Source: CAZZBK01 sp964652155 | GTDB lineage: Bacteria; Planctomycetota; Planctomycetia; Pirellulales; PNKZ01 | NCBI GenBank assembly: GCA_964652155.1 | Contig: CAZZBK010000066.1 | Span: 1-31,664, forward strand | Length of the DNA: 31,664 nucleotides | Direction of reading: 5' to 3' | Part shown: positions 24,319 to 31,664 of the stretch, piece by piece | Layout: each line of letters starts with the position of its first letter | How positions within the stretch are numbered: position 1 is the first letter of the stretch | The notes under the pieces: generated by a model | What the model saw: the letters and a program-made list of their open reading frames with translations, nothing else | Database searches by the model: none | Told to the model about the DNA's origin: nothing | Made by a program: the position numbers and the translations under genes

Positions 24319-24782
24319 GGGTTCGGCTCGTAATCGATGGGGTTGCCGTCGCCTTCCTCGGTCACGATCTCCTCGCCGTCCTCAGTCGTCAGGTTTACGG
24401 CCGACTGATCGGCAATGCTCGCCGTCGAGTTTGGATCCGGTATTGCCGTGATGATCGGCGTGCCGTCCTCAGTGGTGAGTATCTCGCCGTCCTGCGTGAC
24501 CAGCCACGACGTCTCGTCCAGGAGATATGGCTCGGGCCGGGCGTTGTAGACCGGCAGGGGATCGGGCGGCAGGATGTAGGGCATATCCTGAGGGTTTAGC
24601 GGGTCCAGGCAACGCTCACAGACCAAGAAGCGTGTGTTCTGCGGTTGGCTTGTTCCGAGGTATGAGAATTGCCACTGGAGTTTGTGGAGATTGTGCACAA
24701 AGCCGCAGCGGTCGCACGTGCCCCATGCCCTGGGGTTGTCGGCGTCCGTTTCGGCGTTGCGGGGATGCCAGCGGTAAGCCAT
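24315..24782 (-). CDS. Zinc-ribbon phage protein with acidic repeat tail (155 aa)
   Basis: The ATG at 24782 overlaps the stop of the adaptor gene by one base (TGATG). Two CxxC knuckles, C23-C26 (CDRCGF) and C55-C58 (CERCLD), form a zinc ribbon with a 28-residue spacer. A Pro-rich link (PPDPLPVYNARPEP) leads to an acidic tail with a repeated motif (LVTQDGEILTTEDGTP, then LTTEDGEEIVTEEG). I recall the ribbon part from other podovirus genomes near adaptor genes, with no known function. It may help assemble the head-tail joint. Its stop overlaps the fibre gene start (ATGA). Confidence 0.65.
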   Translation of the reverse strand: MAYRWHPRNAETDADNPRAWGTCDRCGFVHNLHKLQWQFSYLGTSQPQNTRFLVCERCLDPLNPQDMPYILPPDPLPVYNARPEPYLLDETSWLVTQDGEILTTEDGTPIITAIPDPNSTASIADQSAVNLTTEDGEEIVTEEGDGNPIDYEPNP

Positions 24783-25471
24783 CAGCCGTAGTAGCTCCCC
24801 GTGTTCATGTTGAGGTAAAGCGGAACTGCCTCTTGATCCTCGAACGCTGCGTTGCTCCACGCCTCTTGGGCATCGATCTTGCGTGCCGCTTCGCGTTCCG
24901 GGGCGTAAATGCGAGCCATGCGATACGCGAGATCGGCGACGAAGACGTCCAACCATCGATAGGGCAGATCAAGCGTCGCGCCCGACTTGAGGCTCACATC
25001 CTCGATCTGGCCCACCGTACGCAAATTGAGGGTGTAAGTGGCCGCGTCGTCGGGGACTGGCCACATCGTGATTTCAGGTGTCGCCAGCCGGTTGTACCAA
25101 TAAGACGTTGGCGGCCCTTCCTGTGTCTTGTCGGGGATGGCCGCATACTCGAATGTCGAGTAGGGCCATAGCAGGCGGTCCGTCGACACGCCGCCGGATG
25201 ACGTCGACAGGTAGCAAGCCTGGATCGCGATCGTACTTGCGGGCAACGTGTAGGTTGCCGTGCCGTCGACCAGCACGGTCGACAGCAGACTGCTTGTCCA
25301 AAGGTTCGGCTGCAGGTTTGCAATCTTGACCTGTACGAGGTTTGCCTCGTTCTCCGCGTCAGCCATGTGCTGCGCGGTGATCTCCGCGCGACGGATTCCG
25401 ATGCGGCCGAACGCGGTCAACGTCAGGTTGGATGCCGCCGGGCCGTAGTTGGTTGTCCCCGTAGATGCCAT
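24782..25471 (-). CDS. P22 gp4-like head-tail joining protein
   Basis: A 229-residue protein whose start (ASNLTLTAFGRIGIRRAEIT, then MADAENEANLVQVKIANLQ) fits the tail accessory factor gp4 family, which forms the first ring under the portal. The middle has YTLPASTIAIQACYLS and GPPTSYWYNRLATPEITMWP, and the end is helical (YRMARIYAPEREAARKI). The family joins the portal to the nozzle. GAGGGAGGGG lies before the ATG. It comes before the zinc-ribbon gene, with which it overlaps by one base. Confidence 0.75.
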   Translation of the reverse strand: MASTGTTNYGPAASNLTLTAFGRIGIRRAEITAQHMADAENEANLVQVKIANLQPNLWTSSLLSTVLVDGTATYTLPASTIAIQACYLSTSSGGVSTDRLLWPYSTFEYAAIPDKTQEGPPTSYWYNRLATPEITMWPVPDDAATYTLNLRTVGQIEDVSLKSGATLDLPYRWLDVFVADLAYRMARIYAPEREAARKIDAQEAWSNAAFEDQEAVPLYLNMNTGSYYG

Positions 25472-25485
25472 CCCCTACCCCTCCC

Positions 25486-26526
25486 TCAGGCCACGTTCCG
25501 AACCACGCGCCAAGCGCCGGCCGACGATTGCCCCGCCGTTTCCCAATTCGTGTCGACGCCTGGGCTGGTCGCCTTCGTCAGTGCACCACCCGCCACGGGT
25601 GACGACGAGCCGCCCCAATTGGTGCGGGCCGCCACTGCGGTCGGGCGGCGCACCGCAGCCAAGCCACCCGCCCGGCGTCGGTTGAATCTGGATCGCGATG
25701 CCGTGGCGGTCTGGGTAACGGGCTGAAGATTCCCAGCCGCGCCGACCAATCTCGTCGGATCAGGGGTCGTCGCTACCGCCTGTTGGCTGACGGACACCGC
25801 CGTCGCCATAGCCACGCCATGGATCGCCGCCGCTGCCGTCGCAGATTGCCCGACAGTGGCCAACACCACCGCGCTGGCGCCGCTGACGCCGCCCATGACG
25901 ACGGACGCCGTCGCGACCTGATCGTGGGCCGCAAGGATGGCACTGCCGCCCGCGGCTATCGCGGCGTTGGCGATGGCGTCCTGAGCAAGCTGAGGCATAG
26001 CGGTCGCCTGAGACGCCGACACCGTGACGGTCGCCGTCCCTGTCCCGCCAAGCAACCCGAGCGACGTCTCTGCTACACTGGCAATGATACCACCACCCGC
26101 GGCGGACTGCCCAATGGAGGACAATGGGGCGATTGCCGCCCCCGCGATTGCGGCGGCGCCGGATAGCGCCTGCTGCGAGGACAGAAGCGTCTGAGAGCCG
26201 ACGGCGCCAACCCGCACGAAAGCAAGTGCCGTTTGGGAAATGGCCATCAGAGAGTGGTCAGCGAGCGCGGATACCATGATATCGACCGCGACCGCTTGCC
26301 CGACGGGGCCCAACGCAATCGCGCCGCCTGCCGATATATGGATGACGCCAGCCGCACTTTGCGTCAGAACCGTAAGCGATTGGGCGCCAGACATGGCGCG
26401 GTCAGGGTCGCCGCCGCCACCAGCGCCAAAGTACCCCTGAAGCAGGATAGACCCCGCATCCGAGTCCCACGCATCGGCGCCCCCAGAAAGCCGCGGCGGC
26501 AAGTCTGTTTGCGGCATGTTATCCAT
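25486..26526 (-). CDS. Ala/Gly-rich repetitive virion protein
   Basis: I start at 26526 (MDNMPQTDLPPRL), overlapping the upstream stop at 26519 by eight bases; a second in-frame ATG at 26517 is also possible. The 346-residue product is mostly Ala, Gly, Ser, Val and Gln, with a loose repeat of roughly 20-25 residues ending in 'S-Q-x-A' or 'G-Q-S-A' (VGQSATAAAAIHGVAMATAV, SQQAVATT). The C-terminal 70 residues are basic, then end AWRVVRNVA. Repeats with this look occur in phage fibre or decoration proteins. I assign no exact role. Confidence 0.55.
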   Translation of the reverse strand: MDNMPQTDLPPRLSGGADAWDSDAGSILLQGYFGAGGGGDPDRAMSGAQSLTVLTQSAAGVIHISAGGAIALGPVGQAVAVDIMVSALADHSLMAISQTALAFVRVGAVGSQTLLSSQQALSGAAAIAGAAIAPLSSIGQSAAGGGIIASVAETSLGLLGGTGTATVTVSASQATAMPQLAQDAIANAAIAAGGSAILAAHDQVATASVVMGGVSGASAVVLATVGQSATAAAAIHGVAMATAVSVSQQAVATTPDPTRLVGAAGNLQPVTQTATASRSRFNRRRAGGLAAVRRPTAVAARTNWGGSSSPVAGGALTKATSPGVDTNWETAGQSSAGAWRVVRNVA

Positions 26527-27361
26527 GCGCGATCTTGCCCCCGCCCCGGACGGTTCCGGTTGTCGTTGTCGAGCACAACTCGATGGGGAATAGGCAGCTT
26601 GAGTTGAATATCTCGGGCAGGCCAAGCTGAGCCCAGTCGAAGACCTCCATCTTGTTGGCCAGCGGGAGCGGCATGGTCATGCGTGGCCGCGTCGCGGTGA
26701 AACCGAAGTTTCCCGCCGTCCCCGTCGACGCCGATAGCGTGACGGAATTGATACCTCGGATGAACTTGCCTGCCTGCGCCGACGCAACCAGATTGTTGAG
26801 CGGGATCAAGCGGCCCGCGCGCAGCGTGCCGCCCGCCGCAAAGACGGACAGGTTGGCAACCGTACCGTCGTTGAATGTAGCACTGACGGTTGCGTTCGAT
26901 GCCGTGGCGCCAGTGTCGGTGTACCACTCCGCCCACCACTGCACGTCGCTGTAGTTGGCGTCACCTTTCCGGGCATCGAGATTCGACGTCGCGAGAAGAG
27001 ACGACAAATCGAGGCCAGTCACGGTCTGCGCCGTCGTCACATTGCCGACAAGACCGCCCACGTGCGCAAGTCTGTCGTGGATCTCGATAGTGACGGCAGA
27101 GTTCGAACACACCGCGTTCGCCCACGCCCCATAGCTGGTTGCCGGGGCGCTCTGCTGAGTGAACCCCATGCCGCCGACAGTCACGTCGGACGGCACGGCG
27201 GCAGATGTCGGTATCGCCGCCTGCCCGGGCTGCCCCGTCGCACGCCACAATGAGTAGTACGCACCCGCGACTGCGTTCGCGATGGACGCCTTGTCGACGA
27301 CAAAGCGACTGGCGTTGTTGCCAAGCGCGCTGATCAGACCGTCGCGGGTCGTTATCGTCAC
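26519..27361 (-). CDS. Phage structural protein (280 aa)
   Basis: I chose the GTG at 27361, which overlaps the upstream stop (GTGA) and has ACGGAG eight bases before it. An upstream in-frame GTG at 27385 has no such site. The product begins MTITTRDGLISALGNNASRF; this opening and the following SLWRATGQPGQAAIP are ones I recall from phage virion proteins of unknown function. The rest is beta-rich with Gly/Thr/Ala and ends FNSSCLFPIELC. It is coupled to the gene on each side by overlap. Confidence 0.6.
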   Translation of the reverse strand: MTITTRDGLISALGNNASRFVVDKASIANAVAGAYYSLWRATGQPGQAAIPTSAAVPSDVTVGGMGFTQQSAPATSYGAWANAVCSNSAVTIEIHDRLAHVGGLVGNVTTAQTVTGLDLSSLLATSNLDARKGDANYSDVQWWAEWYTDTGATASNATVSATFNDGTVANLSVFAAGGTLRAGRLIPLNNLVASAQAGKFIRGINSVTLSASTGTAGNFGFTATRPRMTMPLPLANKMEVFDWAQLGLPEIFNSSCLFPIELCSTTTTGTVRGGGKIAHG

Positions 27362-27765
27362 GAGTGCGGCTCCGTCTTGACCCACGACGTTATGTTAACC
27401 GCCTGGTTAACCGCGACGGACACGTTGTCGACCGTCATGTCGCCGCCGCCGCCTGTTGCCGTCACCGATCCCTGCTCATGGCAAGTCGTCCCATCGGACG
27501 CATATATCCGATAGTGACCGATCGATCCGGCGGCCAAGCCAGTCGAAGACAGGGGCGTCCCCGTAATAGCCTTGGATCCCGATGCGGCGGGCGACGCCCA
27601 ATCCGATGAGAGCGAGAAAGAGACGAGTGCGGTTCCGCTATCGGCGGCAGCGCAATTGGCGGGCTGCGCTCCGGAACGGAGCCGGACGATGGCGCTAGTC
27701 CCGATGGCCGTTTCCCACGCATCAAGCCGCGCATTGCGGACGGCAACCGAAAATTGGATGGCCAT
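27358..27765 (-). CDS. Small phage virion protein (135 aa)
   Basis: A 135-residue protein beginning MAIQFSVAVRNARLDAWETA, continuing with IGTSAIVRLRSGAQPANCAA and ending with a beta-sandwich pattern (GHYRIYASDGTTCHEQGSV, VTATGGGGDMTVDNVSVAV). I recall this protein as common in phage genomes near the tail genes; function unknown. AAAGGGGG lies upstream of the ATG. Its stop is shared with the start of the next gene (GTGA). Confidence 0.6.
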   Translation of the reverse strand: MAIQFSVAVRNARLDAWETAIGTSAIVRLRSGAQPANCAAADSGTALVSFSLSSDWASPAASGSKAITGTPLSSTGLAAGSIGHYRIYASDGTTCHEQGSVTATGGGGDMTVDNVSVAVNQAVNITSWVKTEPHS

Positions 27766-27787
27766 AAGCGAGTGCCCCCTTTAGTCG

Positions 27788-28249
27788 TCAAGAGATCCGA
27801 ACGCTGTCGCCGAGAGCCCAGTAGAACAAGTGGTGCTCCCATGTGCCCGTGGTCGATCCGACGCCGACCACCAGCGTGATCGTGCCTGCCGGGCAGAACA
27901 GTGGCGCGGTCATCGACAGGTTGGGTCCATTCGCGTTGAGGTTGGCTGCGGTGGTCAGCGCCGTGCCGAGGAGAGACACCGATGCCCCGGCCGCGGCGCT
28001 TGCAAGGGATGCCGACGCGGCGCTGATCGTCTGCGCCCCGGCGCCTACCGTCGGCGTGACGCTGTATTGCAGCGTCGAGGCGGTGCCGTTGTTGGCCGTG
28101 ACGCACAGCGACACGAGCGCCTGGATTAGGATCGGGCCGCCGGCGACCGTGAAGATTGTCTGCCCGTTGGTCATCACCGCCGCGCTTTTCACCGCGTAGG
28201 CAGCCGTCGGTGCCGCCGCCGTGAGGAGGCCTAGTCCCAAGCCAGCCAT
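27788..28249 (-). CDS. Hypothetical virion protein (153 aa)
   Basis: A 153-residue protein with an Ala-rich N-terminus (MAGLGLGLLTAAAPTAAYAV) and a beta-rich body (GQTIFTVAGGPILIQALVSL). The start of this body resembles small beta proteins that I recall from phage virions. The end, EHHLFYWALGDSVRIS, is aromatic. AAGGGGGA precedes the ATG and 14 bases separate it from the upstream gene. No specific family assigned. Confidence 0.5.
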   Translation of the reverse strand: MAGLGLGLLTAAAPTAAYAVKSAAVMTNGQTIFTVAGGPILIQALVSLCVTANNGTASTLQYSVTPTVGAGAQTISAASASLASAAAGASVSLLGTALTTAANLNANGPNLSMTAPLFCPAGTITLVVGVGSTTGTWEHHLFYWALGDSVRIS

Positions 28250-28263
28250 CGTTACAATCCCCC

Positions 28264-29304
28264 TTAGCTCAGATAGGCCTGCCGGAACGTGCCCGTGACG
28301 GTGCCCGTGCCCGAATTCAGAAGCACGCGCGCGAACACCGGCGCGTAACCGTAGTTGCCCTGCTTTGTCGTGGTTGCCGCGACGAGCGCGCTATCGGGAT
28401 GATCGAGCCAAGACACCGCCGACCGGGCCCACCGATAGGTTGGCGTCGGGTTCTGGTTGGTGATCTGGTTCGGATCTGCGAGCGTCTGCTGCACGGTGTA
28501 GTTGGCCGTGCCGGACACCGTGCATTGAAGGGCCACTTGCGCGTTGGACGCATAGTCGTCGAAGCGCACCCAGGGCGAGCCCGCAACACCATTCGTGCCA
28601 ACCTTGACGGTCGACGCCGCCGCGGCCGATGTGCGCACGCTTGTCACCGTCAGGTAGTCGAGCACTGACGAGGCAATGCCGTTGGCCCCGGTGATTGTCT
28701 CGCTGATCGCGTTGCCCGCCCAATCGGTGCCGGCAACCGCGAACGTTATGCCTGTGTCGTCACCGCCAGAGGTGATGATGATGCGCCGCGCCATGTCGGC
28801 CGTCGCCGTGCCGGAGTGGCCGACGGTCACCGCGCCCGTGGACGCGCCAGAGATGGAGACCGCCGTCACCGTCGAGAACAGTGCGGACGTCGCAACGGTA
28901 TTGGCATTGGCGCCGGTAACCGTTTCGGAAACCACAATGCCAGGGCCGAACGTGCCGACACTCTGGATCGTGCCGGTCACGGTGAATGTTCGCCCAGAGT
29001 TGTCGCCGGCGCACGTAATATAGACGCGCACCGGGCTCGAAAACCTGACCAAGGCGGATGGAGCCGAATCCGTGCCGCCCGCGCCGGCTACCGGCCGTGT
29101 CGTCGCCAAGGTTCCGTCGATCGTCAGCGCGCCGGCGCCCCCCGGTGTTTGAGAGGCGCATATCGAGTTGGCAACGAACGTGCCCGCCGCGCCGGCGCCG
29201 TTGATCACGAGATACTGCGCGCCGGCCGCCGTCTGCGACAGGCTCACGAGATCGTCGTCAGCCGTTGCGAGCGGCCCGACCGTGACGGTGATGGGCTGCG
29301 CCAT
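28264..29304 (-). CDS. Beta-rich virion structural protein (346 aa)
   Basis: A 346-residue protein made of repeated Thr/Gly/Ala/Val beta strands (RTFTVTGTIQSVGTFGPGIV, then TGITFAVAGTDWAGNAISET). The two stretches 'GDNSGRTFTVTGT...' and 'GDDTGITFAVAGT...', each followed by 'SETVTGAN' or 'SETITGAN', show an internal duplication of about 90 residues. The C-terminus (TYRWARSAVSWLDHPDSALV) differs and may form the contact site. I infer decoration or fibre-like use from position; no firm family. Confidence 0.55.
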   Translation of the reverse strand: MAQPITVTVGPLATADDDLVSLSQTAAGAQYLVINGAGAAGTFVANSICASQTPGGAGALTIDGTLATTRPVAGAGGTDSAPSALVRFSSPVRVYITCAGDNSGRTFTVTGTIQSVGTFGPGIVVSETVTGANANTVATSALFSTVTAVSISGASTGAVTVGHSGTATADMARRIIITSGGDDTGITFAVAGTDWAGNAISETITGANGIASSVLDYLTVTSVRTSAAAASTVKVGTNGVAGSPWVRFDDYASNAQVALQCTVSGTANYTVQQTLADPNQITNQNPTPTYRWARSAVSWLDHPDSALVAATTTKQGNYGYAPVFARVLLNSGTGTVTGTFRQAYLS

Positions 29305-29307
29305 GGA

Positions 29308-29517
29308 TTAGCATCCCTTCTTGGCGGCACCGCCGCGCGCACGGGCGGGGCGATCCAGGCGCGGGAGAGCGCTCTCGCCCTCGGCCAATATCCCCGTGGT
29401 TCCTTTCTTGGCCTCAGCGATCACTCTTTCGCTTTCGCCCTCGCGCGGCGCTTTTACGCCGATGTCCCTCATCGTCCGCGTCGAGCCGCCCGTCGCGTAG
29501 TTCTTGCGTCCCTTCAC
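29308..29517 (-). CDS. Small basic phage protein (69 aa)
   Basis: I prefer the GTG at 29517 because AAAGGGAGA lies eight bases upstream; a longer ATG frame would run deep into the methyltransferase gene. The 69-residue product is basic (VKGRKNYATGGSTRTMRDIG; tail RLDRPARARGGAAKKGC). Similar short Arg/Lys/Gly proteins lie near virion genes in related-looking phages. It overlaps the methyltransferase gene by 104 bases, which is odd in a genome where other overlaps are one to twenty bases. Confidence 0.55.
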   Translation of the reverse strand: MKGRKNYATGGSTRTMRDIGVKAPREGESERVIAEAKKGTTGILAEGESALPRLDRPARARGGAAKKGC

Positions 29518-30094
29518 TGCCCGTCTCCCTTTGGTCGCGGCGCCACGCGACGCCGATGCCCGCCCCGGGATTTCTCCCGATGATCTCCTCGACCCGGGCA
29601 ATGCTCGGGTCGGCCCTCACCTCACCCCACAGTCGCGGGATCTCGATCCCGGGCGAGCCGTGCACGCCGGGCGCGATGTCGTGGAAAGCGACGATGCGTG
29701 CCAGCGGCGCGTAGGCCACCCAATCCGCATGCGCCGCGGCATAGCTATGGTCGCCATCGATGAGGATGGCGTCGAACGGTGCAAAGCGGGTGACCGCCTC
29801 GATCACCGGCCTTGATGCGCTATCTCCGATCACCGTCTCGACCGTGCGGCCGCGGCGGCGCAGACGCTCGCACGTCTTGGCCAGCATTGCGGCGCTATCC
29901 GGCCAGCCCCACGGGCCTCCGGGCATGTCGACAGCAACACCGAGTGATCCCTCGCCGAGCGCCATCATGACCTTGAAGAACGTGTTGCCGTCGCGCGTGC
30001 CGATCTCGGCGTAGCGCCGCACGCCCTCGGCACGGAGCAGAGCAAAGAAGCGCTCGAACTCGTCCTCGTGCCGCGTGATGCGTCCGCCGGTCAT
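29414..30094 (-). CDS. SAM-dependent methyltransferase (class I)
   Basis: A 226-residue protein with a Rossmann methyltransferase core: motif I at 28-38 (YAEIGTRDGNT), an acidic end of strand 2 (GVAVDMPGG), and motif IV-like DAILIDGDHSYAAAHADW at 108-125 with IVAFHDI after it. The D-G-D-H-S-Y pattern resembles the Methyltransf_24/CmcI group, often small-molecule or sugar O-methyltransferases. I start at 30094 because GAGGA is six bases upstream; ATG at 30100 and GTG at 30097 are also in frame. The last 45 residues are Arg/Asp/Glu-rich and look like an out-of-frame reading of the next gene. Substrate unknown. Confidence 0.72.
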   Translation of the reverse strand: MTGGRITRHEDEFERFFALLRAEGVRRYAEIGTRDGNTFFKVMMALGEGSLGVAVDMPGGPWGWPDSAAMLAKTCERLRRRGRTVETVIGDSASRPVIEAVTRFAPFDAILIDGDHSYAAAHADWVAYAPLARIVAFHDIAPGVHGSPGIEIPRLWGEVRADPSIARVEEIIGRNPGAGIGVAWRRDQRETGSEGTQELRDGRLDADDEGHRRKSAARGRKRKSDR

Positions 30095-30585
30095 CACCAT
30101 TCCTCTTTCGGGGGCTCAAGCACACTGCGCGAGGCCGTGACCTCGACGCCCATGTCACGCGCGCGCTGAATGAAGTAGTGACACCCGGGGCGCTGATACT
30201 GGTACTCGTGCCCCTGAACCATCTCGACGCCCCACATGCCGATCCGGGCTGGCTCGCGGGACAACGCCAAGGCCAGCATGTACGCGACGCTCGACGTGAA
30301 GAAGAACGGCCCGAACCGCTTCCGCATCGCCGCCTCCGGGTAGACCGCCGCGTGCGGCAACCATTCCCGGCCCCGCGCCGTGCGAACCATGACGTGGGGC
30401 TGACGACCGAGCCACGCGACGTATTTCTCGTGGCCCAGAGGTTCGTGGAGCTCGAACCAGAGATCGTGGCGCGGCAATTGCCCCATGTTGCGGGAACTGC
30501 ACGCCCAGATCTCCCAGTCCGTGTCCCCGAAGGGCGCATCCAACCGTGACGATGGATGCGCCCCCAGGATGGCTATGTTCGTCAT
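30094..30585 (-). CDS. Conserved Rossmann-like phage protein (163 aa)
   Basis: A 163-residue protein beginning MTNIAILGAHPSSRLDAPFG, with a beta-alpha-beta-like start (IAILGAHPS), then LWFELHEPLG and a mid-region FFFTSSVAYMLALALS ... IGMWGVEMVQGHEY and QRPGCHYFIQRARDMGVEV. I recall this sequence pattern from phages of several bacterial groups, without assigned function; it loosely recalls MptE/DUF115-like folds. It starts on the last base of the preceding stop (TAATG) and overlaps the methyltransferase gene, so the pair is coupled. A shared role in modifying a sugar or nucleotide is speculative. Confidence 0.6.
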   Translation of the reverse strand: MTNIAILGAHPSSRLDAPFGDTDWEIWACSSRNMGQLPRHDLWFELHEPLGHEKYVAWLGRQPHVMVRTARGREWLPHAAVYPEAAMRKRFGPFFFTSSVAYMLALALSREPARIGMWGVEMVQGHEYQYQRPGCHYFIQRARDMGVEVTASRSVLEPPKEEW

Positions 30586-31523
30586 TAGGTCGTCGGGGTA
30601 TCCGCCACCGGGTTGATGCCGCCCGACAAGGTCGAGGTCGAGGTCGTGTAGTTCGCGAAGAACTGCAGCCCGGTCGCCGCGCCGAGATCCTGCGGCCCGG
30701 TCGTATCGAGGTTGCCGACGTTGTTGTTGCAGACGAGGCCGGTATTGGTCGCGCCGCCGTTGTTGATGAGCATGTCGCCGGATGTGTTGGCGTTCTGCAC
30801 GTTGTTGTATGCGATGTAGGCTTGCGTCAGCACCTTGGCACCAGCCGACAGGACCAGCGGCGACGTCGTGCCAGCCGAGATCATCAGATTGTTGATGACG
30901 CTCAGCTTGTTGAGGTTGCCGGTGATCTCGATCATTTCCAGATCGTCGGCATCGCTCGTCAGCCAGCGGCAGTTGATGACCGTCAGCCCGTCCGCCGTGT
31001 TGTCGGCGCCCGTCGCCTTGATCGGCGTCAGGAAGTCCTCGTTGGTCGTGTTGTTGCCGAACTCAAGCCCGTCAAGCACGCATCCCGTCGAAGTGATGTT
31101 GAAGCACGTGACGACGTTGGAGTGCCCCGAGTTGAACACGCAGTTGCGCCAAAGCACGTTGGCCGCGGTGACGGTGACGGTGACGGTGGTGCCGCCGTCC
31201 ATCAGGAACGTCGGTCGGCTGGTGCCGACGCCAAGGCCAATGATGTTCACATCGGCCGTCGCGCAGGCGATGCCGCCAGCACCCGTGATCGTCTGCGAGT
31301 GCCCGGGCATCAGCACGATGGTATCACCCACCTTGTGCTGGGAACTGACGGCGGTCAGCGCCTGCCCGATCGTCGCGTAGGGGGAGTCGAACGCGCCGGT
31401 GTTGCCATCCGACCCGTAGTCCGAGCTGACGAAGAAGTAGCGGGGGGCGATGGGCAGCCCGCCGCCCATCCCCATCGTCGGAACGCCTGCGACCTCGAGG
31501 CCGCTCAGGTGAGTGATGCCCAT
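30585..31523 (-). CDS. Beta-helix virion protein (312 aa)
   Basis: A 312-residue protein beginning MGITHLSGLEVAGVPTMGMG; SPYATIGQALTAVSSQHKVG and DTIVLMPGHSQTITGAGGI follow, the usual opening of right-handed beta-helix phage proteins that begin with a 'gene-neutral' N-terminus. The middle has parallel-helix turns (NVLWRNCVFNSGHSNVV, INCRWLTSDADDLEM, NNVQNANTSGD). It likely forms a trimeric head or tail appendage. A strong AAAGGAGAG sits eight bases before the ATG. It follows the putative capsid gene end by about 33 bases. Confidence 0.68.
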   Translation of the reverse strand: MGITHLSGLEVAGVPTMGMGGGLPIAPRYFFVSSDYGSDGNTGAFDSPYATIGQALTAVSSQHKVGDTIVLMPGHSQTITGAGGIACATADVNIIGLGVGTSRPTFLMDGGTTVTVTVTAANVLWRNCVFNSGHSNVVTCFNITSTGCVLDGLEFGNNTTNEDFLTPIKATGADNTADGLTVINCRWLTSDADDLEMIEITGNLNKLSVINNLMISAGTTSPLVLSAGAKVLTQAYIAYNNVQNANTSGDMLINNGGATNTGLVCNNNVGNLDTTGPQDLGAATGLQFFANYTTSTSTLSGGINPVADTPTT

Positions 31524-31556
31524 GTGCGGGGCTCTCCTTTGATCGAGCGGTTGCGA

Positions 31557-31664
31557 TTAGGCGGTCGGGAACGAGCCGTAGGCGCAGCGCCAGTCGGTGT
31601 AGATCGGCTGGGCACGCTGGTAGGCCTTGACGAGCAGGTTGTCGGTGGTGTTGTCGACCCACAT
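31557..31664 (-). CDS. C-terminal end of an upstream virion gene (possibly major capsid protein)
   Basis: Only the last 35 codons are in the window; they read VKAYQRAQPIYTDWRCAYGS and FPTA before a TAA at 31557-31559. The window edge coincides with an in-frame ATG, which may be internal. An ending of this kind, with aromatic and Ala/Gly residues, and the place upstream of head and tail genes suit a capsid protein, but the evidence is thin. Confidence 0.4.
   Translation of the reverse strand: MWVDNTTDNLLVKAYQRAQPIYTDWRCAYGSFPTA

Overview
The window is part of a tailed bacteriophage (or prophage) genome, most likely a short-tailed, podovirus-like phage of a high-GC proteobacterium. An alphaproteobacterial, rhizobia-like host is my best guess from family resemblances; no host marker is present. 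Two runs of exactly 100 N (3936-4035 and 9309-9408) show a scaffolded draft assembly, so the true gap lengths are unknown. I see no integrase, tRNA, CRISPR array, insertion sequence, terminase or portal gene in the window.

Layout: positions 61-3190 hold about ten small plus-strand genes, mostly unknown, each with a GGAG-type ribosome site. Recognisable among them are a PPC-motif protein that recalls a cytosine methyltransferase (454-1089), a small helix-turn-helix protein (1712-1906) and a sulfotransferase-like P-loop protein (2441-2995). A near-consensus sigma70 promoter (TTGACA, 17 bp, TATGAT) at 1345-1373, with a perfect palindrome over its -10 element, divides this block.

From 31664 down to 3240 everything is on the minus strand and very tightly packed, with many ATGA, GTGA, TGATG or TAATG overlaps. 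In transcription order: the end of a gene entering from the right edge (perhaps the capsid gene), a beta-helix virion protein, a Rossmann-like phage protein and a SAM methyltransferase, a run of small virion proteins, a P22 gp4-like head-tail adaptor, a zinc-ribbon protein, two tail fibre/spike genes that share an N-terminal module, a second adaptor-like protein, a short tail-fibre protein, a Cys/His-rich protein, a large tail nozzle-like protein, a 968-residue polyvalent protein with an N-terminal pyrophosphatase-like domain, a GNAT acetyltransferase, a protein combining an S74-type autoprotease/chaperone with a GH24 lysozyme, and a 775-residue protein that may be ejected with the DNA.

A strong rho-independent terminator (5987-6018) then separates this virion block from the lysis cassette (5970-3240). 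The cassette has an N-acetylmuramoyl-L-alanine amidase with a C-terminal membrane segment, followed by up to six small, mostly membrane proteins. Plus and minus transcription converge near 3190-3365, where two small candidate genes overlap on opposite strands. All product calls come from reading sequence motifs by eye; no database search was run.
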